5,536 bases of DNA from an uncultured Muribaculaceae bacterium (GTDB lineage: Bacteria; Bacteroidota; Bacteroidia; Bacteroidales; Muribaculaceae), in the NCBI GenBank assembly GCA_910584525.1, contig CAJUAT010000082.1, forward strand, positions 1 through 5,536. Direction: 5' to 3'. Under the pieces are notes generated by a model that was not told where the DNA came from, did no database searches, and saw only the letters and a list, made by a program, of their open reading frames with translations. Shown one piece after another: positions 1-4,494 of the stretch; the stretch's first letter is position 1, and each line of letters begins with the position of its first letter. A program made the translations under genes and the position numbers.

Positions 1-31
1 TGGGTCGAGAGTTCGAGCCTCTCCGGGGTCA
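1..31 (+). tRNA. 3' part of a tRNA, probably tRNA-Arg(TCT); likely attachment site
   Basis: The window opens inside a tRNA gene. Positions 7-11 (GAGAG) and 19-23 (CTCTC) form a perfect 5-bp T stem around the loop TTCGAGC (12-18). Positions 24-30 (CGGGGTC) are the 3' acceptor strand and A31 is the discriminator base; CCA is not encoded, as is common in Bacteroidetes. The variable region GGGTC (2-6) after a T at the end of the anticodon stem closely resembles that of tRNA-Arg(TCT), such as E. coli argU (GGGCC). The isotype is therefore an inference, because the anticodon lies outside the window. A tRNA 3' end directly next to an integrase gene is the classic attachment site of integrative elements, so the element boundary probably falls in or just after this stretch. 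Confidence 0.8.
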
Positions 32-37
32 CAGATG
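27..37 (+). repeat. Direct repeat copy 1 (GGTCACAGATG) at the tRNA 3' end; candidate att core
   Basis: The 11-mer GGTCACAGATG covers the last four acceptor bases, the discriminator base and six bases beyond. An identical copy lies at 301-311. An 11-bp repeat within ~500 bp is not expected by chance, and its position across the tRNA boundary makes it a candidate for the recombination core or a remnant of an earlier att site. No crossover point can be proven from a single end of the element. Confidence 0.4.
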
Positions 38-55
38 GGTCTATCAGACCGAAGC

Positions 56-97
56 AAATCTCTGAAAATCGCTGGTTTTCAGAGATTTTTCTTTTTG
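56..97 (+). terminator. Rho-independent terminator after the tRNA
   Basis: A perfect 13-bp stem pairs 56-68 with 76-88 around a 7-base loop (69-75) and runs into a T-rich tail at 86-96. It sits 25 bp after the tRNA discriminator base and would end the tRNA transcript. If integration occurs in the tRNA 3' end, this terminator is supplied by the element and restores termination of the interrupted tRNA gene; that part is inference. Confidence 0.8.
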
Positions 98-146
98 CCC
101 CAACCACCAATCGGCGCAAAATATTGAAACTGCCGGTGTGCAAAAA

Positions 147-246
147 GGGTACACCTCAATTTGTATCGCGAATTGTACCCTCGCAAGGCTGTATTTCGTT
201 ATTTTTCAATATGTTGCAACAAATAAGATTGATTATGGTTGTACCC
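147..246. repeat. Cluster of three GGGTACA sites, candidate integrase arm sites
   Basis: The 7-mer GGGTACA occurs at 147-153 (+), 174-180 (-) and 240-246 (-). The first two face each other across 20 bp. Flanks share a purine before the core and A/T-rich bases after it, giving a loose consensus RRGGGTACAWTT across most of the six copies in this region. The integrase beside it has an N-terminal arm-binding-type domain, and IntDOT/lambda-type integrases bind short repeated arm sites near the core of attL and attR. Assignment as arm sites is inference from the repeat pattern and location. Confidence 0.6.
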
Positions 247-300
247 TCAGACCTTGCAGCAGGGGTGCAGAAGTAATGCAATCAAGGTGGCGGTTAAGGA

Positions 301-311
301 GGTCACAGATG
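301..311 (+). repeat. Direct repeat copy 2 (GGTCACAGATG)
   Basis: This is the second exact copy of the 11-mer at the tRNA 3' boundary (27-37). It lies between the two clusters of GGGTACA sites. The sequence upstream of it does not look like a tRNA T arm, so it is not a duplicated tRNA end; only the short core is shared. Confidence 0.4.
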
Positions 312-383
312 CCGAAAAACCTTTCGTTGATTGCCCTATAAGAACTTTTTAGCAGGCGACGGCTATTAAAAAGTGTTAAGAAA

Positions 384-441
384 GGGTACAAAACGAGGGT
401 ACATTTTCCTCAATCCGGCGAAAACCGCTGAAATTGTACCC
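384..441. repeat. Second cluster of three GGGTACA sites
   Basis: GGGTACA occurs at 384-390 (+), 397-403 (+) and 435-441 (-). The first two are head-to-tail with a 13-bp period, a little more than one helical turn, and the third is inverted. Together with the cluster at 147-246 this makes six exact copies in about 300 bp, where far fewer than one is expected. The cluster ends about 40 bp before the integrase promoter, so integrase bound here could also affect its own transcription. Confidence 0.6.
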
Positions 442-481
442 CCACTACCCAGACATTTCATTTGTCCTTCGGATTTACAGA

Positions 482-512
482 TTGTAAAACCGAGAAAAAT
501 TTTGTATCTTTA
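482..512 (+). promoter_or_regulatory. Probable integrase promoter, Bacteroidetes type
   Basis: TATCTTTA at 505-512 matches the Bacteroidetes -7 box TAnnTTTG at all but the last base, and TTG at 482-484 lies 20 bp upstream, where the -33 element is expected. Transcription would begin near 518-520, leaving a leader of about 20 bases. No Shine-Dalgarno sequence precedes the ATG at 542, which is usual in this phylum. Confidence 0.5.
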
Positions 513-541
513 GTATTAACCATTAAAGCCACAAGAGACAA

Positions 542-1861
542 ATGAAGTTATCCAACGAAAGCTACTTCTCGCTCAACTTCATAGCGAGGAAGGCGCGAAT
601 GAACAAGGAGGGAGAAATGCCCATAGCCCTCCGCATCACGATGAATGGGCAACGTGCGGAGGTTTACACCAACCGCTACATCGCTCCCAACAACTGGGAC
701 TCAGCCAAAGGCCAGTCAAAAGGCAAGACCAAGAAGGACTTGGAGCTTAACCGCTACCTCGACACCATCCGCACCAAAATCTGCGAGATTCACAACCAGC
801 TCGTCATGCGCGATGAGATGGTGAATCCCGACACTCTGAAAAAGGCATTTCTCGGCAAGCTCCAGAAGCCGATGATGCTCTGCGAGGCGTTCCGCGAGGT
901 CAACAAGAAAGTCAAGGACAAGAACGAGCGCGGCGACATCTGCGAGGGTACGCGCCTCCGCTGGGAGCGATGCGTGAAGTATCTGGAGGAGTTCCTAATT
1001 GACAATCAGAATGTGAAAGACATTCCGATAAAGAAGCTCACCTCCGGTATGGTGGACGATTTCGAGCATTTCCTCCGCATTAAGAAAGGATGTGCCAACA
1101 ACGCTGCCGTCCGCTATATCCGCTATCTTAAAAGCGTGATACGAACCGGCATCGCCAACAAGTGGATTGAGGACGACCCTTTCCTCGGAAAGAAGTATGT
1201 CCGCACAAAACCCAAGCGCGAGAAACTGACCGAGGCAGAGCTCCAGCGCATCATCGAGCTTGACCTGAGCAATCTTTCCCGCCTCGACCTCGTGCGCGAC
1301 ACATTCGTGTTCTGCTGCTTCACCGGACTGGCTTTCGCCGATGTGTCAACACTGAAACGTGAACACATCGTCACCGATGACAAGGGCGAGATGTGGATAC
1401 GCAAGACCCGCGAAAAAACAGACGAGTTGAGTGTGATACCTATGCTTGAAATCCCCCGTCAACTCATGGAGAAATATAAGGGGCATCCGCGAGTGGTGGA
1501 AAAAGATGGTGTAATCCCGGTAATCTCCAACCAGCGCATGAACTCATATCTTGATGAGATAGCAAGCAAAGCGGAAATCACCAAGCACCTGACAACTCAC
1601 ATCGCCCGTCATACCTTCGCCACAATGTCGCTCAACAATCATGTGCCTATCGAAACAGTATCGAAGATGCTCGGACACCGTGATATTACCACGACCCAAA
1701 TTTATGCTACGATGCTGGAACAAACGGTGTCAGCTGACATGGGTCACATGAGAGATAAGTTCGATGGTCTGAAAGTCAACATCAAACCACTTCCGGAACA
1801 ACCGACCACTTTTGAGCGTCCACCTCAGCCTAAGCGCGGACGACCCAAAAAGTCAAAGTAA
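542..1861 (+). CDS. Tyrosine recombinase/integrase of a conjugative element
   Basis: This 439-residue site-specific recombinase would cut and rejoin DNA at the element's attachment sites. Residues 1-105 look like the Bacteroidetes arm-DNA-binding domain, ~110-215 like the SAM-like core-binding domain, and ~225-405 like the catalytic domain. Visible catalytic residues are K292 (TREKTDE), H353 and R356 (HIAR), H379 (LGHR) and the nucleophile Y388 (QIYATM). The first catalytic arginine, normally in TGLR, is replaced by A264 (TGLAFAD). Loss of this arginine is known in IntDOT and is common in the Bacteroidetes subgroup, so the enzyme is probably active. The C-terminal tail carries KRGRPKK (431-437), an AT-hook-like motif. 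The ATG at 542 follows a recognisable promoter by ~24 bp. The gene lies next to a tRNA end and converges on the putative excision genes. Length is normal for the family. Confidence 0.93.
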   Translation: MKLSNESYFSLNFIARKARMNKEGEMPIALRITMNGQRAEVYTNRYIAPNNWDSAKGQSKGKTKKDLELNRYLDTIRTKICEIHNQLVMRDEMVNPDTLKKAFLGKLQKPMMLCEAFREVNKKVKDKNERGDICEGTRLRWERCVKYLEEFLIDNQNVKDIPIKKLTSGMVDDFEHFLRIKKGCANNAAVRYIRYLKSVIRTGIANKWIEDDPFLGKKYVRTKPKREKLTEAELQRIIELDLSNLSRLDLVRDTFVFCCFTGLAFADVSTLKREHIVTDDKGEMWIRKTREKTDELSVIPMLEIPRQLMEKYKGHPRVVEKDGVIPVISNQRMNSYLDEIASKAEITKHLTTHIARHTFATMSLNNHVPIETVSKMLGHRDITTTQIYATMLEQTVSADMGHMRDKFDGLKVNIKPLPEQPTTFERPPQPKRGRPKKSK

Positions 1862-1883
1862 ACGAACCAATACCCTAAAATAT

Positions 1884-1922
1884 AAAGGCGACAATCGAGT
1901 TTTAACCTCGGCTGTCGCCTTT
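1884..1922. terminator. Shared bidirectional terminator hairpin between convergent genes
   Basis: A 10-bp stem pairs 1884-1893 with 1913-1922, extended by a 4-bp inner helix (1896-1899 with 1907-1910) after a small internal loop. It lies 22 bp after the integrase stop and 7 bp after the end of the leftward HTH gene. The leftward reading is followed by a T-rich tract (TTTATATTTTAG), the rightward by a weaker one, so it probably serves both transcripts and works better for the leftward one. Confidence 0.7.
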
Positions 1923-1929
1923 CTTGTCG

Positions 1930-2229
1930 TTAATCGTAGTATGGTGGGTGATAATTCTCGTCAAGCATCTGCTGTATCTCATGCTCCGGATACAGGCATT
2001 TGCCACATATCATATAATATGAGAGAATGCCTTTGTCACGGTAGTTCTGCACTGTCCGCCTTGTTACCCGGAGGCGTTCAGCTACCTCCTTATCATCAAG
2101 GAAACAGACTCCGGCAAGAACCGGGTGGTGGCTGTCACGGATTATGCCGACGGCTTCAAATGCTTTTTGGGTCTGAGAACGGGCTGCGAGAATACGCATA
2201 TCCGATTTTGTCACAATTTCATTCCTCAT
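1930..2229 (-). CDS. Small excisionase-like winged-HTH protein (second of pair)
   Basis: This 99-residue protein contains a MerR/excisionase-type helix-turn-helix (HTH_17-like) at residues ~43-91: FLDDKEVAERLRVTRRTV is the HTH, followed by a wing and the CLYPEHEIQQML helix that typically closes these domains. Proteins of this type act as recombination directionality factors or regulators; CTnDOT has a comparable pair (Xis2c and Xis2d). The open frame runs upstream to 2394, but the extra residues overlap the preceding HTH gene completely. I therefore chose the ATG at 2229, which overlaps the upstream stop by 11 bases and implies translational coupling; an ATG at 2235 is the alternative. It is the last gene of the leftward set and ends just before the shared terminator. 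Function as Xis is inferred from family and context. Confidence 0.85.
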   Translation of the reverse strand: MRNEIVTKSDMRILAARSQTQKAFEAVGIIRDSHHPVLAGVCFLDDKEVAERLRVTRRTVQNYRDKGILSYYMICGKCLYPEHEIQQMLDENYHPPYYD

Positions 2230-2524
2230 ACGCATCCAAATTTGTGTGAATACCGTTCTGCTCCATGAAGCGTATGACTTCGGTGACAGGGTACCTGACG
2301 CTGCCGTCATCAATCCTGTAATATCCAATCCTGCCGCTATTTCGCAGCGATTGAAGCGTAGTCTTGCCAATTCTGAGATAATCGCAGACTTCATCAGAAG
2401 TCATCAAGTCCGCTGCTTCCTTTCGGCGCAAGCGATTAGCCAGAACGAGAACCATGTTGCAGAGAAGTTCATGCTCGTCGAGGATACAGTCGAGGGTATC
2501 CTTCTCAATTAGTAATACTTCCAT
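2219..2524 (-). CDS. Small excisionase-like winged-HTH protein (first of pair)
   Basis: This 101-residue protein has an N-terminal helical segment (~1-38, EHELLCNMVLVLANRLRRKE) that could mediate dimerisation. It is followed by an excisionase-type HTH at ~41-90: MTSDEVCDYLRIGKTTLQSL, then a wing with GSVRYP and a final helix. It is paralogous in domain type to the next gene, which it overlaps by 11 bases, so the two are probably made together. In Bacteroides conjugative transposons such pairs bend DNA at the attachment site and activate excision or transfer genes. The start codon lies 5 bp after the right arm of a long inverted repeat (2530-2608, in leftward reading), so initiation may be controlled by RNA structure. 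The role as directionality factor is inference. Confidence 0.87.
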   Translation of the reverse strand: MEVLLIEKDTLDCILDEHELLCNMVLVLANRLRRKEAADLMTSDEVCDYLRIGKTTLQSLRNSGRIGYYRIDDGSVRYPVTEVIRFMEQNGIHTNLDAYEE

Positions 2525-2529
2525 AAAGT

Positions 2530-2608
2530 TTGTGGATAAAGTGGTGGGTGGATGACAGTTAAAAAGGCAGCGGGTATCCCTCCCGCTGCCTCACCACTAA
2601 ATCCACAA
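2530..2608 (-). repeat. Long inverted repeat enclosing a terminator in the leader of the HTH genes
   Basis: The 17-base arms 2530-2546 and 2592-2608 are complementary at 15 of 17 positions, the two mismatches lying together in the middle. They enclose the terminator hairpin at 2565-2591. In a leftward transcript this makes a nested stem-loop whose 3' arm ends 5 bases before the ATG at 2524, where it could mask ribosome entry. As DNA it could instead be a palindromic protein-binding site. Both readings are inference; the symmetry itself is seen directly. Confidence 0.6.
2565..2591 (-). terminator. Rho-independent terminator (leftward), inside the larger inverted repeat
   Basis: A GC-rich stem pairs GGCAGCGGG (2566-2574) with CCCGCTGCC (2582-2590), plus an A-T closing pair, around a 7-base loop. 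In the leftward direction it is followed by TTTTTAACTG. It lies ~95 bp past the stop of the topoisomerase-like gene and ~40 bp before the first HTH gene. It either separates the two transcripts or attenuates readthrough into the HTH genes. Confidence 0.75.
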
Positions 2609-2635
2609 TCAAAATAAAATTATGACTGCGATTCA
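2584..2635 (-). repeat. Other copy of the dispersed ~52-bp sequence
   Basis: Read leftward it carries the same four blocks as 4441-4492. One end overlaps the terminator stem (GGCAGCG) and the right arm of the long inverted repeat. On the + strand the segment also contains a 9-codon start-to-stop frame at 2622-2648 (ATG to TAA), too short to call as a gene. Confidence 0.5.
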
Positions 2636-2639
2636 GTGG

Positions 2640-2647
2640 CAAAGTTA
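2640..2647 (-). promoter_or_regulatory. Possible -7 promoter box for the HTH genes
   Basis: Read leftward, the bases are TAACTTTG, an exact match to the Bacteroidetes -7 consensus TAnnTTTG. No TTTG-like -33 element is seen at the usual distance. If used, it would give a leader of about 110 bases that contains the terminator and the long inverted repeat before the ATG at 2524. Evidence is a single short box, so confidence is low. Confidence 0.3.
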
Positions 2648-2683
2648 ACGATTTCTATCCGATTTTCAGCTATGTAGAGCCGA

Positions 2684-4327
2684 TTATTTTTCGGTAGAAA
2701 TGGCTTTGGGAGCTATCTGGAGGGTGATTTCCGTGTCTATCATCTCCACCATGTGCTGGAGCGTGTTGCAGAAACCGTCCATTACCGACTTTCCGGTCTG
2801 GTCGCCTTCGTATAGGTCGTTGGCCTCGAACTGCCATGTGAGGAGCGCGGCTCCGAACTCCTTGCCGACAAGTTCATCGAACACGTATTGACCTTCTGGC
2901 GTGAGGGCAATCTCCTTGCCCTCGATGCAGACCAGCCCCTTGCTGATGAGAGAGCTGAAGACGCTGCCGTAGTCGTTGGTTGATTTTGTGAAAGGCACAT
3001 TGGTGTGCATCATTTCGTCAACATACTCAACCTTTGATGTGAGGCTGCACATCACATCGGTGAATACGGCTGACATTCCCGGCATATCGCAGGGATAGAC
3101 GGCGGCATCGCCGATTTTGACGGTTGTGTTGAATGTTCCCGGCTCAGTCACTTCGTATGCTTCGCCGGTCAGTTCCCACTGGCGGTAGAAAACATTGTCG
3201 CCGACTGAAAACTCCACGGTAGCGTATTTGTGTGTCGGCTGCTGCTCCACAACCGCCTTCATGCGGTTGAAGATAAGACGATAGAGCTGCACCTCGCTTG
3301 TCGTCATGCCGGCCTCCGCTTTGCGGAGCGTGATGATGGCGTGGTTGTTGAGCGTTGCCCTGTTGTCACCCCACGGGTACCCGGCGGTTTCACCGAAAAC
3401 GGTTTCAAGGTGGCCGCGCAGTATCTCAGGAAGATGTGGGCATGATGCCAGCGGCGATGAGATATACCCTTTCTCATACAAACGTTGCGCCACCTTTGCA
3501 GTCTTTGACGGGGCAAAACCGAGGTTGTTATAAGCGTCCATCTGGAGAGTGAGAAGCGTATGGAAACGGAGGTTGTATGCGGTGGTCTCTGTCACGGTCA
3601 TTGTCGCCGGGATTTCATCGCCGAGATTGAGAGCCTTCAGAACTTGCTCCGCCTCTTTCTCATCTTCCCAAACGGTTTGCGACTCCAGTTCGCTATGACC
3701 GTTCACGTTGATGCGGATTGAGTAGCCGGACTCATCGGGGCTATCAATGCCGCAGGCGATATTGCCGATATGTTCCAACGCGACTGCCTCCTGACGGGTG
3801 AGTTTGGCGTAAGGCAGTCCGATATGGGTGAATGCCTGACCGATATTGTACTCAAAGAGCATATCCATACCCTTCGACACGAGTCCCGTCTGGGCGAGGC
3901 GGTAGAGGTGTCGGCCACTCTCACGGTAGTGGAACGCTCCACGGATTGCGCCGTAGCTGAGACGTGTTAGCCACATGCGGCTTGTGGGGCAACCCACGCG
4001 GAAGTGGCGGCAGATGTTGAAGAAACGCGCCTGAGCGTCTGCACCGCCGTTTGAAGCGAACACCACTTCCTCGGCTTCACGGAACAATGGTTTGAGTTCT
4101 CGCTCCAGATCCTTCATTGTGACTGCCATCTTGAACTTCTCCGGAATGAAAGGATAGCGGTCCTCAGCCATCTCGCAGAGAGGTGTCTGGCGGATGAATT
4201 TTTCAGGTACGGTGGCGACGGTCAGTGTGTTCGAGGCGAATATGCCGGGATTTATTTCGAGGTTGGCACCCATTGCGAGGGCCACGGTGTTGGTTGTGCG
4301 ATTGTTTTCGCAGATAATTAAAATCAT
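2684..4327 (-). CDS. Catalytically degenerate type IA topoisomerase (TopB/Exc-like)
   Basis: This 547-residue protein aligns by eye with topoisomerase III along its whole length but is shorter than typical TopB (~650-700). An N-terminal Toprim start (ILIICEN, E7 at the position of the conserved Glu), the FIPEKF-like segment (60-65) and helices at ~150-168 are recognisable. So are the LQMDAYNNLGF region (261-271), the block around YISSPLASCPHLPE (288-301), NNHAII (327-332), and the C-terminal LTPEGQYVFDEL (475-486). The catalytic parts are lost. The Toprim DxDxE is N93-G95-D97 (ASNGGADAQ), and the active-site YPR is S291-P292-L293, so the nucleophilic tyrosine and the following arginine are gone. 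DNA relaxation is therefore very unlikely. In CTnDOT the Exc protein is a TopB homologue needed for excision; by analogy this could be a structural excision factor. The open frame is intact, so it is not a decaying pseudogene. The ATG at 4327 follows a repeat-bearing leader. Confidence 0.88.
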   Translation of the reverse strand: MILIICENNRTTNTVALAMGANLEINPGIFASNTLTVATVPEKFIRQTPLCEMAEDRYPFIPEKFKMAVTMKDLERELKPLFREAEEVVFASNGGADAQARFFNICRHFRVGCPTSRMWLTRLSYGAIRGAFHYRESGRHLYRLAQTGLVSKGMDMLFEYNIGQAFTHIGLPYAKLTRQEAVALEHIGNIACGIDSPDESGYSIRINVNGHSELESQTVWEDEKEAEQVLKALNLGDEIPATMTVTETTAYNLRFHTLLTLQMDAYNNLGFAPSKTAKVAQRLYEKGYISSPLASCPHLPEILRGHLETVFGETAGYPWGDNRATLNNHAIITLRKAEAGMTTSEVQLYRLIFNRMKAVVEQQPTHKYATVEFSVGDNVFYRQWELTGEAYEVTEPGTFNTTVKIGDAAVYPCDMPGMSAVFTDVMCSLTSKVEYVDEMMHTNVPFTKSTNDYGSVFSSLISKGLVCIEGKEIALTPEGQYVFDELVGKEFGAALLTWQFEANDLYEGDQTGKSVMDGFCNTLQHMVEMIDTEITLQIAPKAISTEK

Positions 4328-4336
4328 AATTTAGTT

Positions 4337-4375
4337 TGGATTTGTGCTAAGATGATAATCATAGCTGGATTTGTG
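4337..4375 (-). promoter_or_regulatory. Direct repeats and palindrome just upstream of the topoisomerase-like gene; candidate operator
   Basis: TGGATTTGTG occurs exactly at 4337-4346 and 4366-4375, a 29-bp period or nearly three helical turns. Between them lies the interrupted palindrome ATGAT-A-ATCAT (4352-4362). The near copy ends 9 bp before the start codon at 4327. The pattern suggests binding of a regulator, for example one of the two HTH proteins, to control this gene; the binding protein is not known from the sequence. Confidence 0.4.
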
Positions 4376-4387
4376 GTGATTTATTGA

Positions 4388-4429
4388 AAGGCACGGGGAC
4401 GGCGGGTGCTATCCCCTTGCCTTGGGGAT
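4388..4429 (-). terminator. Terminator hairpin with a competing upstream hairpin (attenuator-like)
   Basis: Hairpin one pairs AAGGCA (4388-4393) with TGCCTT (4418-4423) and GGGGA (4395-4399) with TCCCC (4412-4416), one mismatch between them. In the leftward direction it is followed by the moderately T-rich TTTCAATAAAT. Hairpin two pairs ATCCCC (4411-4416) with GGGGAT (4424-4429). The two share bases 4411-4423, so they cannot form together. Hairpin two is transcribed first and would prevent termination. It lies ~65 bases after the stop of the DUF4099/DUF3945 gene and ~60 before the topoisomerase-like gene. Confidence 0.55.
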
Positions 4430-4440
4430 ACTGTTCAGTT

Positions 4441-4492
4441 TGAATCGCAGTCGGCTTTGACTGTGGAATAAGTATCAGTGGTGGCGGCAGCG
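4441..4492 (+). repeat. Dispersed ~52-bp sequence, inverted relative to its copy at 2584-2635
   Basis: Read rightward it shares, in the same order, four blocks with the leftward reading of 2584-2635. These are TGAATCGCAGTC (exact, 12 bp), TTTGA-(C/T)-TGTGGA, AGTGGTG, and GGCAGCG. Spacers between blocks differ. It occupies the gap after the stop of the DUF4099/DUF3945 gene. No coding function is apparent. Confidence 0.5.
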
Positions 4493-4494
4493 CG

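Larger units (their letters stand above)
98..481. other. Noncoding attachment-site region (no supported gene)
   Basis: This AT-rich stretch between the tRNA terminator and the integrase promoter holds no convincing gene. The only open frame, 138-341, has an implausible composition and crosses the repeat sites. What it does hold is six GGGTACA sites, the second copy of the 11-bp tRNA-boundary repeat (301-311), and an imperfect hairpin at 344-374. In that hairpin ACTTTTT pairs with AAAAAGT and AGC with GCT, with a 3-base bulge; it has no T tail in either direction and is not a terminator. The architecture fits a protein-binding attL arm. Confidence 0.55.

Noticed and set aside
138..341. Open frame of 67 codons on the + strand before the integrase
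   Set aside because: It crosses three GGGTACA sites and the 11-bp repeat, has no recognisable domain and an unlikely composition, and lacks a promoter or ribosome site of its own.
1812..2249. Open frame of 145 codons on the + strand
   Set aside because: It overlaps the integrase end, the terminator hairpin and the opposite-strand HTH gene; the HTH gene is clearly the real one.
2230..2394. Upstream extension of the second HTH gene to an ATG at 2394
   Set aside because: The added residues resemble nothing known and lie wholly within the first HTH gene in another frame; the ATG at 2229 gives the normal family length and a typical short overlap.
2622..2648. Short frame ATG to TAA (8 residues) on the + strand in the gap between the topoisomerase-like and HTH genes
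   Set aside because: Too short to separate from chance, and no rightward gene follows for it to regulate; it could at most be a remnant leader.
3376..3382. GGGTACC-type words at 2288-2294 and 3373-3380 resembling the arm-site core
   Set aside because: They lack the seventh base of the GGGTACA motif, are isolated, and lie within coding sequence.
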